Origin: Trichormus sp. M33_DOE_039
GTDB taxonomy: Bacteria > Cyanobacteriota > Cyanobacteriia > Cyanobacteriales > Nostocaceae
Direction of reading: 5' to 3'
Assembly (NCBI GenBank): GCA_015296085.1
Contig: DVDT01000073.1
Coordinates: 1 to 64,000, forward strand
DNA: 64,000 nt
A model generated the notes under the pieces. That model was not told where the DNA came from. It saw nothing but the letters and a program-made list of their open reading frames with translations, and did no database searches. Positions 55,635 through 64,000 of this stretch are shown here, in pieces; position 1 is the first letter of the stretch; each line of letters begins with the position of its first letter. A program made the translations under genes and the position numbers.

Positions 55635-58346
55635 CTAAAACCTCCATGAAATCGATCCTTGAACAGTGAAAGGTTCGCCTGGATCGACAAATGTTCCAGA
55701 ACCACTAGCTTGATAATAATCAACATTGAAGAGATTACGGAAATTTACGGCAGCACGGAATTGTTCGCGTTCATAGAAAACTGCTGCATCTGTACGGAAG
55801 TAACTAGGAACCTCGAAAGTATTAGCCAAATCTGCTGCTCTGTCTCCAACATAATAAAAGCCTAATCCCAATCCCAGCCCTTGCAAATCACCTTGTTGGA
55901 TTCTGTAGGTTGTCCAAAGATTAAATGAGTGTTCGGGAGCAGAAAATAAGCGATTACCCACTGGAATTATATTATCTTTCGTAACTCTAGCATCAGTGTA
56001 AGCATAGCCTGCAATAATATTCCATCCTGGTAAAATTTCGCCACTAATATCTAACTCAATTCCTCGACTGTTTTGTTCTCCAGTTTGAACCGAAAAGTCA
56101 GGATTATCAGGATCGACTGTCGTCACATTGGAGCGCGTCAAATCATAAAAGGCCAGGGTAGCCGAAAGTCTGTCATTCACATCTGCTTTAATACCCACTT
56201 CATACTGGGTTCCTCGTTCTGGGAGGAATGCTGCTCCCGTAGCAGATCTACCAATTGTCGGAGCAAAAGATCGCGCGTAACTAGCATATAAAGAAATGGA
56301 CGGAATGGGTTGGTAAACAATTCCGACACGTGGACTAAATGCGGTGTCTGATTGACTAGTTTCTAGATCCGTAAGTCGATTAATTTTGCGCTCCTCCAAG
56401 ATATCCACTCGTCCACCTAGCAGAAGCTTCAAGTTTTCAGCGAAAGTAATTTGATCTTGGAGATAAATGCCAAGGGTATCTCTGGTTGTAAACTGAACGA
56501 AGTTACGACCAGTAGAAACAACTGTTTGATCGTAGACTGGATTGAAAATGTCTACCGGATTAGCAGGAATTCCAAATTCAAAACTGAGATCAGTTATATT
56601 TCGACTCAAACTAACGCCAAATAAAAGTTGGTGATTGATGGAGCCAGTGCTGAATTTACCCAGTAAATTGGTATCTAGATAATAGAAATCATAAAATTGA
56701 CTGCCAATAGAAGCACTTCGATTTAGCGTGCGATTATCATCTGCTAGACTAGTGGGAGAAATAGCATAAGGCGCTCCACCGCGATCGTCATCATCCGCGA
56801 ACACATAGCGGAAGGCATTACGCAGCTTCCAACTTTCGCTAAATCGATGCTCTAAGCTATACCCAATTCTGCCTTGAATTGTCAGGTTTTCCGTTAATCG
56901 ACCTATGGCGTTAAAACTACGACGCACTCTACCATTGGGGTTCGGCAGTATACTACCCACTGCTGGTAATCCACTCGATGACTGTCCATTTCTTTCCAAT
57001 CTGTTGACATCACCCTCGATTACTAGGTCTGTATTTTTACCCAGGTTAAAGCTCAAACTGGGAGCAATAGAAAACTTTCTAGCTTGGTTAAAGTCAATGA
57101 AACTCTGGGTACTGCGATAACCAATATTCAAGCGGTAGAGAGCCATTTTAGAATCATTCAACGGCCCTGAAAAATCGATCGCTCCCTGATAGTCGTCAAA
57201 ACTACCAATAGTCGCGCTAATTTCGTAGAATGGATCGCGCAATGGTTGTTTAGTAACGAAGTTGACAGTACCGCCAATACCACTAAATCCAGTTTCGCCA
57301 TACAAAACAGACGCAGGCCCCTTTAAAACTTCTAAGCGTTCTATATTGACAAAGCCGCCATCTGAAGTAATTTGTGGATCGGGAAGTCCATTGACGAGAG
57401 AGTTTGAATATACCTCAAAGCCTCGAATCGTAAAATAGTCTCTACTTGCAGTTGAGCTAGAAATTGAGGTGACACCGCTAACGTTTTCCAAGCCATCTGT
57501 AATGCTTCTGGCGTTGCGATCGCGCAATACTTCTTTTGGTACAACTTGAATTGACTGGGGAATATCTCGCAATGGGGTATCTGTTTTCGTTCCCACTGAG
57601 GTATCTGGTACGCGATAGTTGTCTTGCTCCCCTGTCACTACCAACTCAATTGGCTCGTCCTGTTGCGCTGCGGGTTGTTCTTCGGGTGTCTCTGTTGCTG
57701 GTTGTTCTTCTGTTTGTGGTGTTTGGGGTTGCTGTGCAGATGTTGTTGTAGAGACTACTGCAAAAATTAACCCTTCATCTCCATCAAATAACTCAACCGC
57801 AGGTACAATCTTCTCCCCAGCCACAGTTACCCGCACAGTATTAGCATCAATATTTGTAACTGTGATTTGAGTAATTCCCTCAATGGGTTTCTCCGAGTTA
57901 AATGTGAAAGCATCCCCATTGGGTAAACGTAACTGAGCATTAGGGATATCTGCAATAAAGTTATTACCCTCACTGCGATTTGTAACTTGCAGTTGTTCCC
58001 CTTGGGTTGTCTCTAAAATTACCTCCACACCTTTATCTGTGGGATTTGCCTTGACTCCTGTAATGAGTACAGTTGATTGAGTATCAGGAGTGGGTGATTG
58101 AGAAAATAAATCTTTAGCGCTAGTAGCGGGAAAATCGGTTTCGCTGACTGTTTTGATTCTGGTGACAACTGTATCTTGCTCTTTGTATGATGCTAATACC
58201 TGTTCAGGTTGAGCAAGTACACTACTGCAAATCCCGACTAGACTCGCCATCGAACAAAGATAAATGTCGAGCGTTGGCGATCGCCACTCCCAAAGGGGGT
58301 ATCGCGCACAGCACTTGTTATGATCAGCAAAATGCCAACTTTTCAT
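55635..58346 (-). CDS. Cassette 7 TonB-dependent siderophore receptor with AMIN domain
   Basis: The ATG at 58346 (GGGGAG upstream; GTG at 58358 possible) gives 903 residues, about 40 more than the paralogues. The excess is at the N-terminus, where a HIP1-containing repeat (58266-58317) is translated before the hydrophobic signal segment. Then follow AMIN (GVEVILETTQGEQLQ), linker, TonB box PIELVVTGEQD, plug (RDIPQSIQVVPKEVLRDRN, IRGFEVY, NIERLEVLKGPASVLYG, GGTVNFVTKQ) and barrel ending VQGSISWRF. Confidence 0.92.
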   Translation of the reverse strand: MKSWHFADHNKCCARYPLWEWRSPTLDIYLCSMASLVGICSSVLAQPEQVLASYKEQDTVVTRIKTVSETDFPATSAKDLFSQSPTPDTQSTVLITGVKANPTDKGVEVILETTQGEQLQVTNRSEGNNFIADIPNAQLRLPNGDAFTFNSEKPIEGITQITVTNIDANTVRVTVAGEKIVPAVELFDGDEGLIFAVVSTTTSAQQPQTPQTEEQPATETPEEQPAAQQDEPIELVVTGEQDNYRVPDTSVGTKTDTPLRDIPQSIQVVPKEVLRDRNARSITDGLENVSGVTSISSSTASRDYFTIRGFEVYSNSLVNGLPDPQITSDGGFVNIERLEVLKGPASVLYGETGFSGIGGTVNFVTKQPLRDPFYEISATIGSFDDYQGAIDFSGPLNDSKMALYRLNIGYRSTQSFIDFNQARKFSIAPSLSFNLGKNTDLVIEGDVNRLERNGQSSSGLPAVGSILPNPNGRVRRSFNAIGRLTENLTIQGRIGYSLEHRFSESWKLRNAFRYVFADDDDRGGAPYAISPTSLADDNRTLNRSASIGSQFYDFYYLDTNLLGKFSTGSINHQLLFGVSLSRNITDLSFEFGIPANPVDIFNPVYDQTVVSTGRNFVQFTTRDTLGIYLQDQITFAENLKLLLGGRVDILEERKINRLTDLETSQSDTAFSPRVGIVYQPIPSISLYASYARSFAPTIGRSATGAAFLPERGTQYEVGIKADVNDRLSATLAFYDLTRSNVTTVDPDNPDFSVQTGEQNSRGIELDISGEILPGWNIIAGYAYTDARVTKDNIIPVGNRLFSAPEHSFNLWTTYRIQQGDLQGLGLGLGFYYVGDRAADLANTFEVPSYFRTDAAVFYEREQFRAAVNFRNLFNVDYYQASGSGTFVDPGEPFTVQGSISWRF
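58266..58317. repeat. HIP1-containing dispersed repeat inside the signal region of the cassette 7 receptor
   Basis: The stretch contains GGCGATCGCC followed by ACTCCCAAAGGGGGTATCGC, a pattern common in intergenic repeats of Nostoc-like genomes. Here it is translated (minus strand) as RYPLWEWRSPTLD. Confidence 0.65.
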
Positions 58347-58439
58347 ACCACTCCCCACACCACTAAAACAATACTACTTATTGCGTATCTTTCTTAATTG
58401 CAATAAGCCAGAGTGTAGAGGAATTGAACTAGTCGAGTC

Positions 58440-58470
58440 TATCCCAAAACAATACTTATAGTCCCGAAAC
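58440..58470. promoter_or_regulatory. Twin operator before cassette 7 receptor (TATCC class)
   Basis: TATCCCAAAAC (58440) and TAGTCCCGAAAC (58459) are about 20 bp apart, 94 bp before the receptor ATG. The boxes overlap the 3' end of the regulator gene, and the second is the weakest match of the class. Confidence 0.6.
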
Positions 58471-59454
58471 AAGGTTTCTACCCAAAAAACATTCTTTTGG
58501 CGTGATACCGAACTTGCGTTTAAAGGCAGCAGCGAAATGTCCTAAATGAGAATAGCCGACAATGTTAGCAACTTCCGCAACTGTAAAATCACTATTCTGT
58601 AACAACTGATGGGCTTGTTCCATACGCTGATTTGTCAGATAAGCAAACACCGTTGTCCCAAACTGCATCTGAAACCCTTTTTGCAAGGTACTCTCGCTCA
58701 CACCTACTGTTTGTGCTAACTCTGACAATAAGGGTGGATTTTCTAAACGAGCTTGTAAAATTTCTTTGGCATAATGGATTTTGGCAATAGTGTCTCTTTT
58801 TAATCGCGGTGGTAATTGCCTGACCTTATTGTCTTCTAAAAAAGGAGCTAACTGCAAAGCCATCAATTCTATTACCTTACCCTGTAAATACATCCGCTTG
58901 GTTGTCCCCTGATAAGGACAGTTAAGAATTTGCAGCACCACACCTTGAATAGCTGGATTAGTTTTGGGATAAATTAATGTTTGCCAATCGCTTTCTTTTG
59001 CCAAAAATTGCAACTGAGGTAACATTTCTCCATCCTTTCCAGGGAAAAAAGTCCTCAGCAAATGGGTTGGCATGATAATATCGACACCCAAAATCCTTTG
59101 GGAATGACAATAAGCTGAATCAGCTTGGCGTTGAACGCCACCACCAGAAATAAATGTGTGTCCTCCCCCAACTTGGCCACAAGTGTCTGTGTACATCCCT
59201 AAAGCTAAAGCACCAAACTGGAAAGGATGATTACTTTCTGGAATTTTCAGTATTATGTCGTGGTCATATTCTTTATCGATAATAATTAGCCAAAGTTCAG
59301 GATAAACTTCAATTGCTCGATAGTACCCTCTACCAAGCTGTTTGGGTATTTCCTCAAGATGTTCATATGGTTCTAACGCTGGGTAGCATGTATTATTTTC
59401 CTTGCTTTTCTCCAACAGTTCATCGTAGTCTTTGATTGTTAAGGTGATTGTCAT
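58456..59454 (-). CDS. Cassette 7 AraC-family (PchR-type) regulator
   Basis: The ATG at 59454 (TTG at 59463 possible) gives 332 residues starting MTITLTIKDYDELLEK. It contains QILNCPYQGTTKRMYLQGK, VGVSESTLQKGFQMQFGTT and IVGYSHLGHFAAAFKRKFG. The second DNA-binding part is nearly that of cassette 8. Its gene ends across the receptor operator, so the two genes are packed tightly. Confidence 0.9.
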   Translation of the reverse strand: MTITLTIKDYDELLEKSKENNTCYPALEPYEHLEEIPKQLGRGYYRAIEVYPELWLIIIDKEYDHDIILKIPESNHPFQFGALALGMYTDTCGQVGGGHTFISGGGVQRQADSAYCHSQRILGVDIIMPTHLLRTFFPGKDGEMLPQLQFLAKESDWQTLIYPKTNPAIQGVVLQILNCPYQGTTKRMYLQGKVIELMALQLAPFLEDNKVRQLPPRLKRDTIAKIHYAKEILQARLENPPLLSELAQTVGVSESTLQKGFQMQFGTTVFAYLTNQRMEQAHQLLQNSDFTVAEVANIVGYSHLGHFAAAFKRKFGITPKECFLGRNLVSGL

Positions 59455-59550
59455 TGCTAGCAATTATCAAGATTTAATGATAATTAATCTCAATAATTTT
59501 ACCATTAAGTTGAGTGATAGTAATGCAAAAGAGAAAGACTTTAGCTAGTT

Positions 59551-59922
59551 TTACCCAGGCGGAATTTGCGCGAAAATAGCAGCTTGTAACACCTCTGGCA
59601 ATTGTTTCCAAGCTATATTGCCTTTGCGACTCTTGATATACAATTGCATAAATTCCAGTAATGATGCTGCGCTTTCTTCTGGAGTCAAATTGACGAAAAG
59701 ATAAGTGGGTTTGTCTGGATGGGTAGCAGCTACAACACAGCCGTGATTACAAGCCCACAAACATTCAACGGGTTTAATATCCAGTTCATGAAATGAGAAT
59801 TTTTCTCCATATAAATCATTGAGTTTATTAAGTAAAATCGTACCATCGAAAGGGGGATTTTCTGGTCGTTCTTGGGAGGAATGATGACAGGATTTACAGA
59901 CAAATAGGTTATATTTCGGCAT
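59551..59922 (-). CDS. DUF1636-type Cys-rich metal-binding protein (copy 3)
   Basis: The ATG at 59922 gives 123 residues starting MPKYNLFVCKSCHHSSQ; a longer frame would run well into the binding-protein gene. Cys pattern: CKSC and ECLWACNHGC, followed by PTYLFVNL. It overlaps the end of the cassette 8 binding-protein gene by 14 bp, so the two are translationally coupled, giving the order receptor, binding protein, DUF1636 as in cassette 1. Confidence 0.82.
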   Translation of the reverse strand: MPKYNLFVCKSCHHSSQERPENPPFDGTILLNKLNDLYGEKFSFHELDIKPVECLWACNHGCVVAATHPDKPTYLFVNLTPEESAASLLEFMQLYIKSRKGNIAWKQLPEVLQAAIFAQIPPG

Positions 59923-60904
59923 GATTTTCAAGAATGTTAAAGATGTATTTATCAAGGTCATCAAGCATTGCATAAGCTGCAAGCATATTTAGCCCACGCC
60001 AAACAGAAAAATCTACGAGATAAACTTGATGTTGCTGGACAGCGTTGATTTTAGACCATAAAGGCTTTTGCTGAAGCTGTTTAATGACGGAGTAATCATC
60101 TTTTTTTAGCGGTGCAATAAACAGAATATCGCTGTTAATATTGGGTAATAGTTCTTCTGAAATTATTAAATCATTGTCACCAGATCCTGAAAAAATAGGA
60201 TTTAAGAGGCCAATATCATGCAAAATTCCCCCCGCAAAAGATTTTTGACGAGTGATCACTAATCGCCCCGCAGAAACATAAGCAAATGATGTGCTAATTT
60301 GATGATGATTATTACTAATTGCCTTTTTTAATTGCTGAACACGGTGGTAATAGTTATTTATTAGTTGAATGCCCATTTCTGTTCTGTTTAAAATTCTGGC
60401 AGTATCTTGAATGTGTTGTTTCCAATTTCCTTTAGTCTCTATCCAAGGTAAAATTACTGTCGGTGCAATTTGTGATGCATATTTATAAACGTCTTTCAAG
60501 AATGGCTGAGAAACAACAATAATTAAATCGGGATGGAGTAATGCAAGTTTTTCTAAATTAATTTGACCGCTGGAACTACGTAAAATTTCTACTCCATCTG
60601 CTTTTTCTTGAAAGTAACGAAAGTCATCTTCTATTTCAGTTGTAATCCAAGTGGCGATCGGTTTGATGTCTAAAGCCAAAACAGCTGCAAAACTATTGAA
60701 ATCTAAGGTGACAATTCGTTGTGGGTTGAGGGGAATACAAGTTTCTCCTCTGGCGTGTTGTACTACTCGACATTCTAGACTTGGTTGTGGAGAGTGTGAA
60801 GTTGCAACTTCATCAGAAACACTTTTGCTACAAGCGCAAACAAGTGTAAATATCGTAATTAATAGACATAGCACAGAGGTGAGACGGTAAAGAAACCTGT
60901 TCAT
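59909..60904 (-). CDS. Cassette 8 periplasmic ferri-siderophore binding lipoprotein (FecB/FhuD type)
   Basis: The 331-residue protein has a lipobox LVCAC near residue 25 and the segments CRVVQHARGETCIPLNPQRI, NLEKLALLHPDLIIVVSQ and VQQHQVYLVDFSVW. It starts 15 bp after the cassette 8 receptor and overlaps the DUF1636 gene downstream. Confidence 0.9.
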   Translation of the reverse strand: MNRFLYRLTSVLCLLITIFTLVCACSKSVSDEVATSHSPQPSLECRVVQHARGETCIPLNPQRIVTLDFNSFAAVLALDIKPIATWITTEIEDDFRYFQEKADGVEILRSSSGQINLEKLALLHPDLIIVVSQPFLKDVYKYASQIAPTVILPWIETKGNWKQHIQDTARILNRTEMGIQLINNYYHRVQQLKKAISNNHHQISTSFAYVSAGRLVITRQKSFAGGILHDIGLLNPIFSGSGDNDLIISEELLPNINSDILFIAPLKKDDYSVIKQLQQKPLWSKINAVQQHQVYLVDFSVWRGLNMLAAYAMLDDLDKYIFNILENHAEI

Positions 60905-60919
60905 GAAAACCTTAACTGT

Positions 60920-63532
60920 TCAAAACTCCCAAGAAATAGTTCCCTGAACTGTAAATGGCGCACCAGGAGAGACGCGCAAGCGACTAAAAGCATTTTCAAA
61001 ATAGTCTACGTTGAAGAGGTTTTTGATATTGATTGCAGCACGCAATCTGTCTTTTTTGTAGAAAATAGCAGCATCTGTAGTGAAATAACTAGGTACTTCA
61101 AATGTATTTCCAGTGTCTCCGGCGCGATCGCCTACATAAAACAATCCTAATCCAAAGCCTAAACCCTGCAAATTACCTCGTTGAATTTCATAGGTTGTCC
61201 ATAAGCTAGCAGCATGGGGAGTTGTCCGTTGCACGCGGTTGCCTACGGGAATAGTATTATCTTCGGTGACACGAGCATCATTGTAAGCATAACTCGCAAA
61301 GACATTCCATCCCGGTAAAATTTCACCTGTAAGACTCAGTTCAATACCTTGGCTGCGCTGTTCTCCAGTTTGAATCGAAAAGCCTACGTTATTTGGGTCT
61401 TCAGTTAAAATATTTGATTGGGTAATGTCATAGAAAGCGAGTGTAGCCGAAAGCCGACTATGCAAATCTGCTTTCACCCCAACTTCGTACTGTGTACCCC
61501 TTGTCGGCTCAAAGTCACTACCATCAAAGGCTTGACCAATAGCTGGTTCAAAGGAGCGACTGTAGTTAGCATAAAGGGAAATGGGTGGAATTGGTTGATA
61601 GACAATGCCCACACGGGGACTAAAGGCACTTCCTGATTGACTTGTTTCTGTATCGGCGAGAAAATCTTTGTTATTTTGGGTGAAGGTATCAAATCTACCA
61701 CTGATGAGTAACTTCAAGTTATCGGCGATCGCCACCTGATCTTGTATGATAATGCCAAGTTCATCAGTGACGGTATTAGTATCAAGCTCAAATGTGACTG
61801 CTCCCGCCGGTTGACCGTAAATCGGATTAAATAAGTCAATGGGTGCGCCCGATCTACTGGTAAATTTTAAAGTATTGTTCAGCCTTCCTAGATCAATACC
61901 AAATAGTAATTGATGCTCGATTGCACCTGTCGCAAATTTGCCGATAACATTTGTTGTTAGTCTATAGTCACGATAGCGATCATTGGAATCGTTAGCTGTT
62001 CTTAGTAGCGTGCGATTATCGTCTAAAAGCCTTGTCCCAATATTGACACCAGTACTATCGTAGTTCAGATATCCATACCGAAAAGAATTATTTAATGACC
62101 AATTCTCATTAAATTTATGCTCTAATCTATATCCAATCCTGGCAGTTGTGACATCAAGCTCACCTTCATTGGTAATGCGGCTACGGGGTATATCACCATT
62201 AGGATTAGAAAATATAGTTCCAATCGCAGGTAAGCCCAAATTGTAATTCTCTTGCTCTAGATTCTTATAAATTCCTTCAATGGTCAGATTCGTATTCTTG
62301 CTCAGTTCCAGACTCAAAACCGGCGCAATTACTAAGTTTCTAGTTTGGCTCAGATCAGTGAAAAATCCTTGATCTCTGTAAGATGCGTTCAGCCGATATA
62401 GTGCTTTTTTCTCATCATCTAGTGGCCCCGATAAATCCACCTCACCACGATAAAAATCAAAACTACCCACAGTTGCTTCAACAAAGTAGTAAGGATCTCG
62501 TAAAGGCTGTTTGGTGACGAAGTTGACTGTTCCACCGGGAGATGTTGAACCCAGTAAAACTGAGTTTGGGCCTAGAAGAATTTCGATATTTTCGATTCCT
62601 GTCAAATCAGGCCCCACATTAGAGGCTAAACCGTTAGTCTCCTTAATCCCATTCACAGTAGGTTGACTAAAAAAGCCTCGTACTTGCAATCGCAACGAGT
62701 CAAAATTAGAAGGTGCTGCGTTACGCACACTGGGAGCATTCAGCAGCGCGCTAGATATGTCGGCGCGTTGATCCCGCAACACTTGTTGGGGAATAATCTG
62801 AATCGATTGGGGAATATCTCGCACTGGTGTATCTGTCCGCGTTGTAGTTGAAGCATTGGGGACACGATATCTATCCTGCTCTCCCGTGACTACTAACTCG
62901 ATTGGTTCATCCTGTTGTGTTGCTGCTTCTTCTAGTGGTGTTTCACTTGCTGGCTGTTCTTGGGGTTGCTGCATTGCCGTTGTTGTAGATACAACTGCAA
63001 AAATCAGCCCTTCATCTCCATCAAATAATTCAACTGTGGGCAAAGTGTTCTCACCCAATACCATAACTCGTATATTATTAGCATCAATATTTATTACGGT
63101 GATTTCAGTAATTCCAGCAAGCGGTTTTTCCGAACGGAATGTGAAAGCTTCTCCTGAAGATAAACGTAACTGAGCATTGGGAATATCTGCAATAAAGTTA
63201 TTACCCTCACTACGATTTGTGATTTGCAGTTGATCTCCTTGGGTTGTTTCTAAAATTACCTCGACACCTTTGTCTGTGGGATTTGCTTTTACACCCGTGA
63301 TGGTAATAGCTGCTGCTGGAGTTGCAGGAGAATTGGTTGGTGTTGGTGATTGAGACAACAAACCATTAATGCTAGTAACTGGGGCTTTAAATTCCCCTAG
63401 TTCAATGATTTCTGGATTTTCCCCTTTCACCTCAGCCACAGCCGTTTGGGCGGTAGCACAATTAATAAAATATCCTAATAAACTAATACCTAACCAAAAA
63501 CGCACATTTGGTAGAAATGTCAAGTTAGTCAC
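60920..63532 (-). CDS. Cassette 8 TonB-dependent receptor with AMIN domain and divergent plug motif
   Basis: A GTG at 63532 (VTNLTFLPNVRFWLG; GGAGAAGGGC upstream) or at 63544 gives about 870 residues. Order: signal peptide, AMIN (GVEVILETTQGDQLQ), linker, TonB box PIELVVTGEQD, plug and barrel ending VQGTISWEF. The plug motif reads NIEILLGPNSVLLGSTSPGG where all other cassettes have EVLKGPASVLYG or EFLKGPASVLYG, and the preceding helix has SALLNAPSVRNAAPS. It may therefore gate or bind differently. Confidence 0.92.
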   Translation of the reverse strand: MTNLTFLPNVRFWLGISLLGYFINCATAQTAVAEVKGENPEIIELGEFKAPVTSINGLLSQSPTPTNSPATPAAAITITGVKANPTDKGVEVILETTQGDQLQITNRSEGNNFIADIPNAQLRLSSGEAFTFRSEKPLAGITEITVINIDANNIRVMVLGENTLPTVELFDGDEGLIFAVVSTTTAMQQPQEQPASETPLEEAATQQDEPIELVVTGEQDRYRVPNASTTTRTDTPVRDIPQSIQIIPQQVLRDQRADISSALLNAPSVRNAAPSNFDSLRLQVRGFFSQPTVNGIKETNGLASNVGPDLTGIENIEILLGPNSVLLGSTSPGGTVNFVTKQPLRDPYYFVEATVGSFDFYRGEVDLSGPLDDEKKALYRLNASYRDQGFFTDLSQTRNLVIAPVLSLELSKNTNLTIEGIYKNLEQENYNLGLPAIGTIFSNPNGDIPRSRITNEGELDVTTARIGYRLEHKFNENWSLNNSFRYGYLNYDSTGVNIGTRLLDDNRTLLRTANDSNDRYRDYRLTTNVIGKFATGAIEHQLLFGIDLGRLNNTLKFTSRSGAPIDLFNPIYGQPAGAVTFELDTNTVTDELGIIIQDQVAIADNLKLLISGRFDTFTQNNKDFLADTETSQSGSAFSPRVGIVYQPIPPISLYANYSRSFEPAIGQAFDGSDFEPTRGTQYEVGVKADLHSRLSATLAFYDITQSNILTEDPNNVGFSIQTGEQRSQGIELSLTGEILPGWNVFASYAYNDARVTEDNTIPVGNRVQRTTPHAASLWTTYEIQRGNLQGLGFGLGLFYVGDRAGDTGNTFEVPSYFTTDAAIFYKKDRLRAAINIKNLFNVDYFENAFSRLRVSPGAPFTVQGTISWEF

Positions 63533-63618
63533 GCCCTTCTCCACACCAGTAAACGAAATTATTGCGTAAACTTCTCAGTTATATAGAGGTAGTTTAGAGA
63601 AATAGGCGCGATCGCGTC

Positions 63619-63651
63619 TATCCAAAAATGGCGTTAATATCCCAAAACGGC
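63619..63651. promoter_or_regulatory. Twin operator before cassette 8 receptor (TATCC class)
   Basis: TATCCAAAAATGGC (63619) and TATCCCAAAACGGC (63638) are direct repeats 19 bp apart, 87 bp before the receptor start. The same two boxes, each with one base changed, precede the ABC exporter at 8042. Confidence 0.75.
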
Positions 63652-63652
63652 A

Positions 63653-64000
63653 TTAGGAAGGAGAAATAGATTTTTTACCTAACAAACACTCGCTAGGTGT
63701 AATCCCAAACTGACGTTTAAAAGCCGCAGCAAAATGTCCCAAATGAGAATAACCCAATAAATTCGCCACTTCCGCTACAGTTACCCCACCATTTCGTAGC
63801 AGTTGTTCGGCGCGTTCTAAACGCTTATGTGTTAGATAATTAAATACAGTTGTACCAAATAATGCCTTAAATCCATAGCGCAAAGTTCTGTCACTAATTC
63901 CTACCATTTGTGCTAATTCCGTTAATGACGGTGGATTTTCTAAACGAAAGTGCAGAATTTCCCTAGCGTGGTGAATGCGGTTAACAGTTGTGGTTTTAAG
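63653..64000 (-). CDS. Cassette 8 AraC-family (PchR-type) regulator (partial, N-terminus beyond right edge)
   Basis: The frame is open to the right edge and encodes the last 115 residues. Visible parts are VNRIHHAREILHFRLENPPS, a first DNA-binding helix with VGISDRTLRYGFKALFG and a second with LLGYSHLGHFAAAFKRQFG, ending in LLGKKSISPS. An internal ATG at 63907 is not the start. Its binding helices assign it to the TATCC-box group, and it is the best candidate to control both the cassette 8 receptor and the exporter at 8042. Confidence 0.88.
   Translation of the reverse strand, partial: LKTTTVNRIHHAREILHFRLENPPSLTELAQMVGISDRTLRYGFKALFGTTVFNYLTHKRLERAEQLLRNGGVTVAEVANLLGYSHLGHFAAAFKRQFGITPSECLLGKKSISPS

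Overview
This window looks like the chromosome of a filamentous, heterocyst-type cyanobacterium (Nostoc/Anabaena-like). The evidence is an AT-rich composition, many HIP1 octamers (GCGATCGC) inside and between genes, short GGGACT/CCCCATG tandem repeats, and TonB-dependent receptors carrying an N-terminal AMIN domain. No tRNA, rRNA or CRISPR array was seen.

Region 1 (1-7269, minus strand) is one end of a contractile injection system locus that continues beyond the left edge. Read from its promoter side it encodes the sheath, two tube-fold proteins, a short tail-assembly-type protein, a pseudokinase/transmembrane/PstS-like fusion, a 49-residue protein, a third tube-fold protein and a protein built of 27-residue repeats. 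A gap at 7270-8041 follows, with a 129-bp inverted-repeat element and an IS5-type transposase stub.

Region 2 (8042 to the right edge) is a siderophore-uptake megacluster. It has eight cassettes, each with an AraC/PchR-type regulator, an AMIN-plug-barrel TonB-dependent receptor (TBDT) and a periplasmic FecB-type lipoprotein. I number them 1-8 from left to right. Seven read on the minus strand; cassette 4 reads on the plus strand as a mirror image of cassette 3. The whole set is served by a single inner-membrane importer (two FecCD permeases plus a FecE ATPase, 46274-49227) and a single ExbB/ExbD pair (44585-45626). No tonB gene is visible. Accessory genes are three DUF1636-type Cys-rich proteins, a PepSY membrane protein in cassette 5, a single-chain ABC exporter (8042), a heterodimer-type ABC exporter pair (20999-24675) and a small EamA permease.

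Upstream of each receptor lies a pair of directly repeated boxes about 19-22 bp apart, in constant orientation to the gene. Cassettes 1-5 use an AnACGGA-type box and cassettes 6-8 a TATCC(C)AAAA-type box, and the regulators split into the same two groups by their DNA-binding helices. The ABC exporter at 8042 carries boxes almost identical to those of cassette 8, about 55 kb away. The proposed logic is that each ferri-siderophore activates its own regulator and receptor, the receptors and binding proteins feed one shared importer, and at least one exporter belongs to one of these regulons.

A scar at 24765-26617 holds broken genes (MFS fragment, truncated winged-helix regulator, duplicated ABC 3' end) between long inverted repeats.
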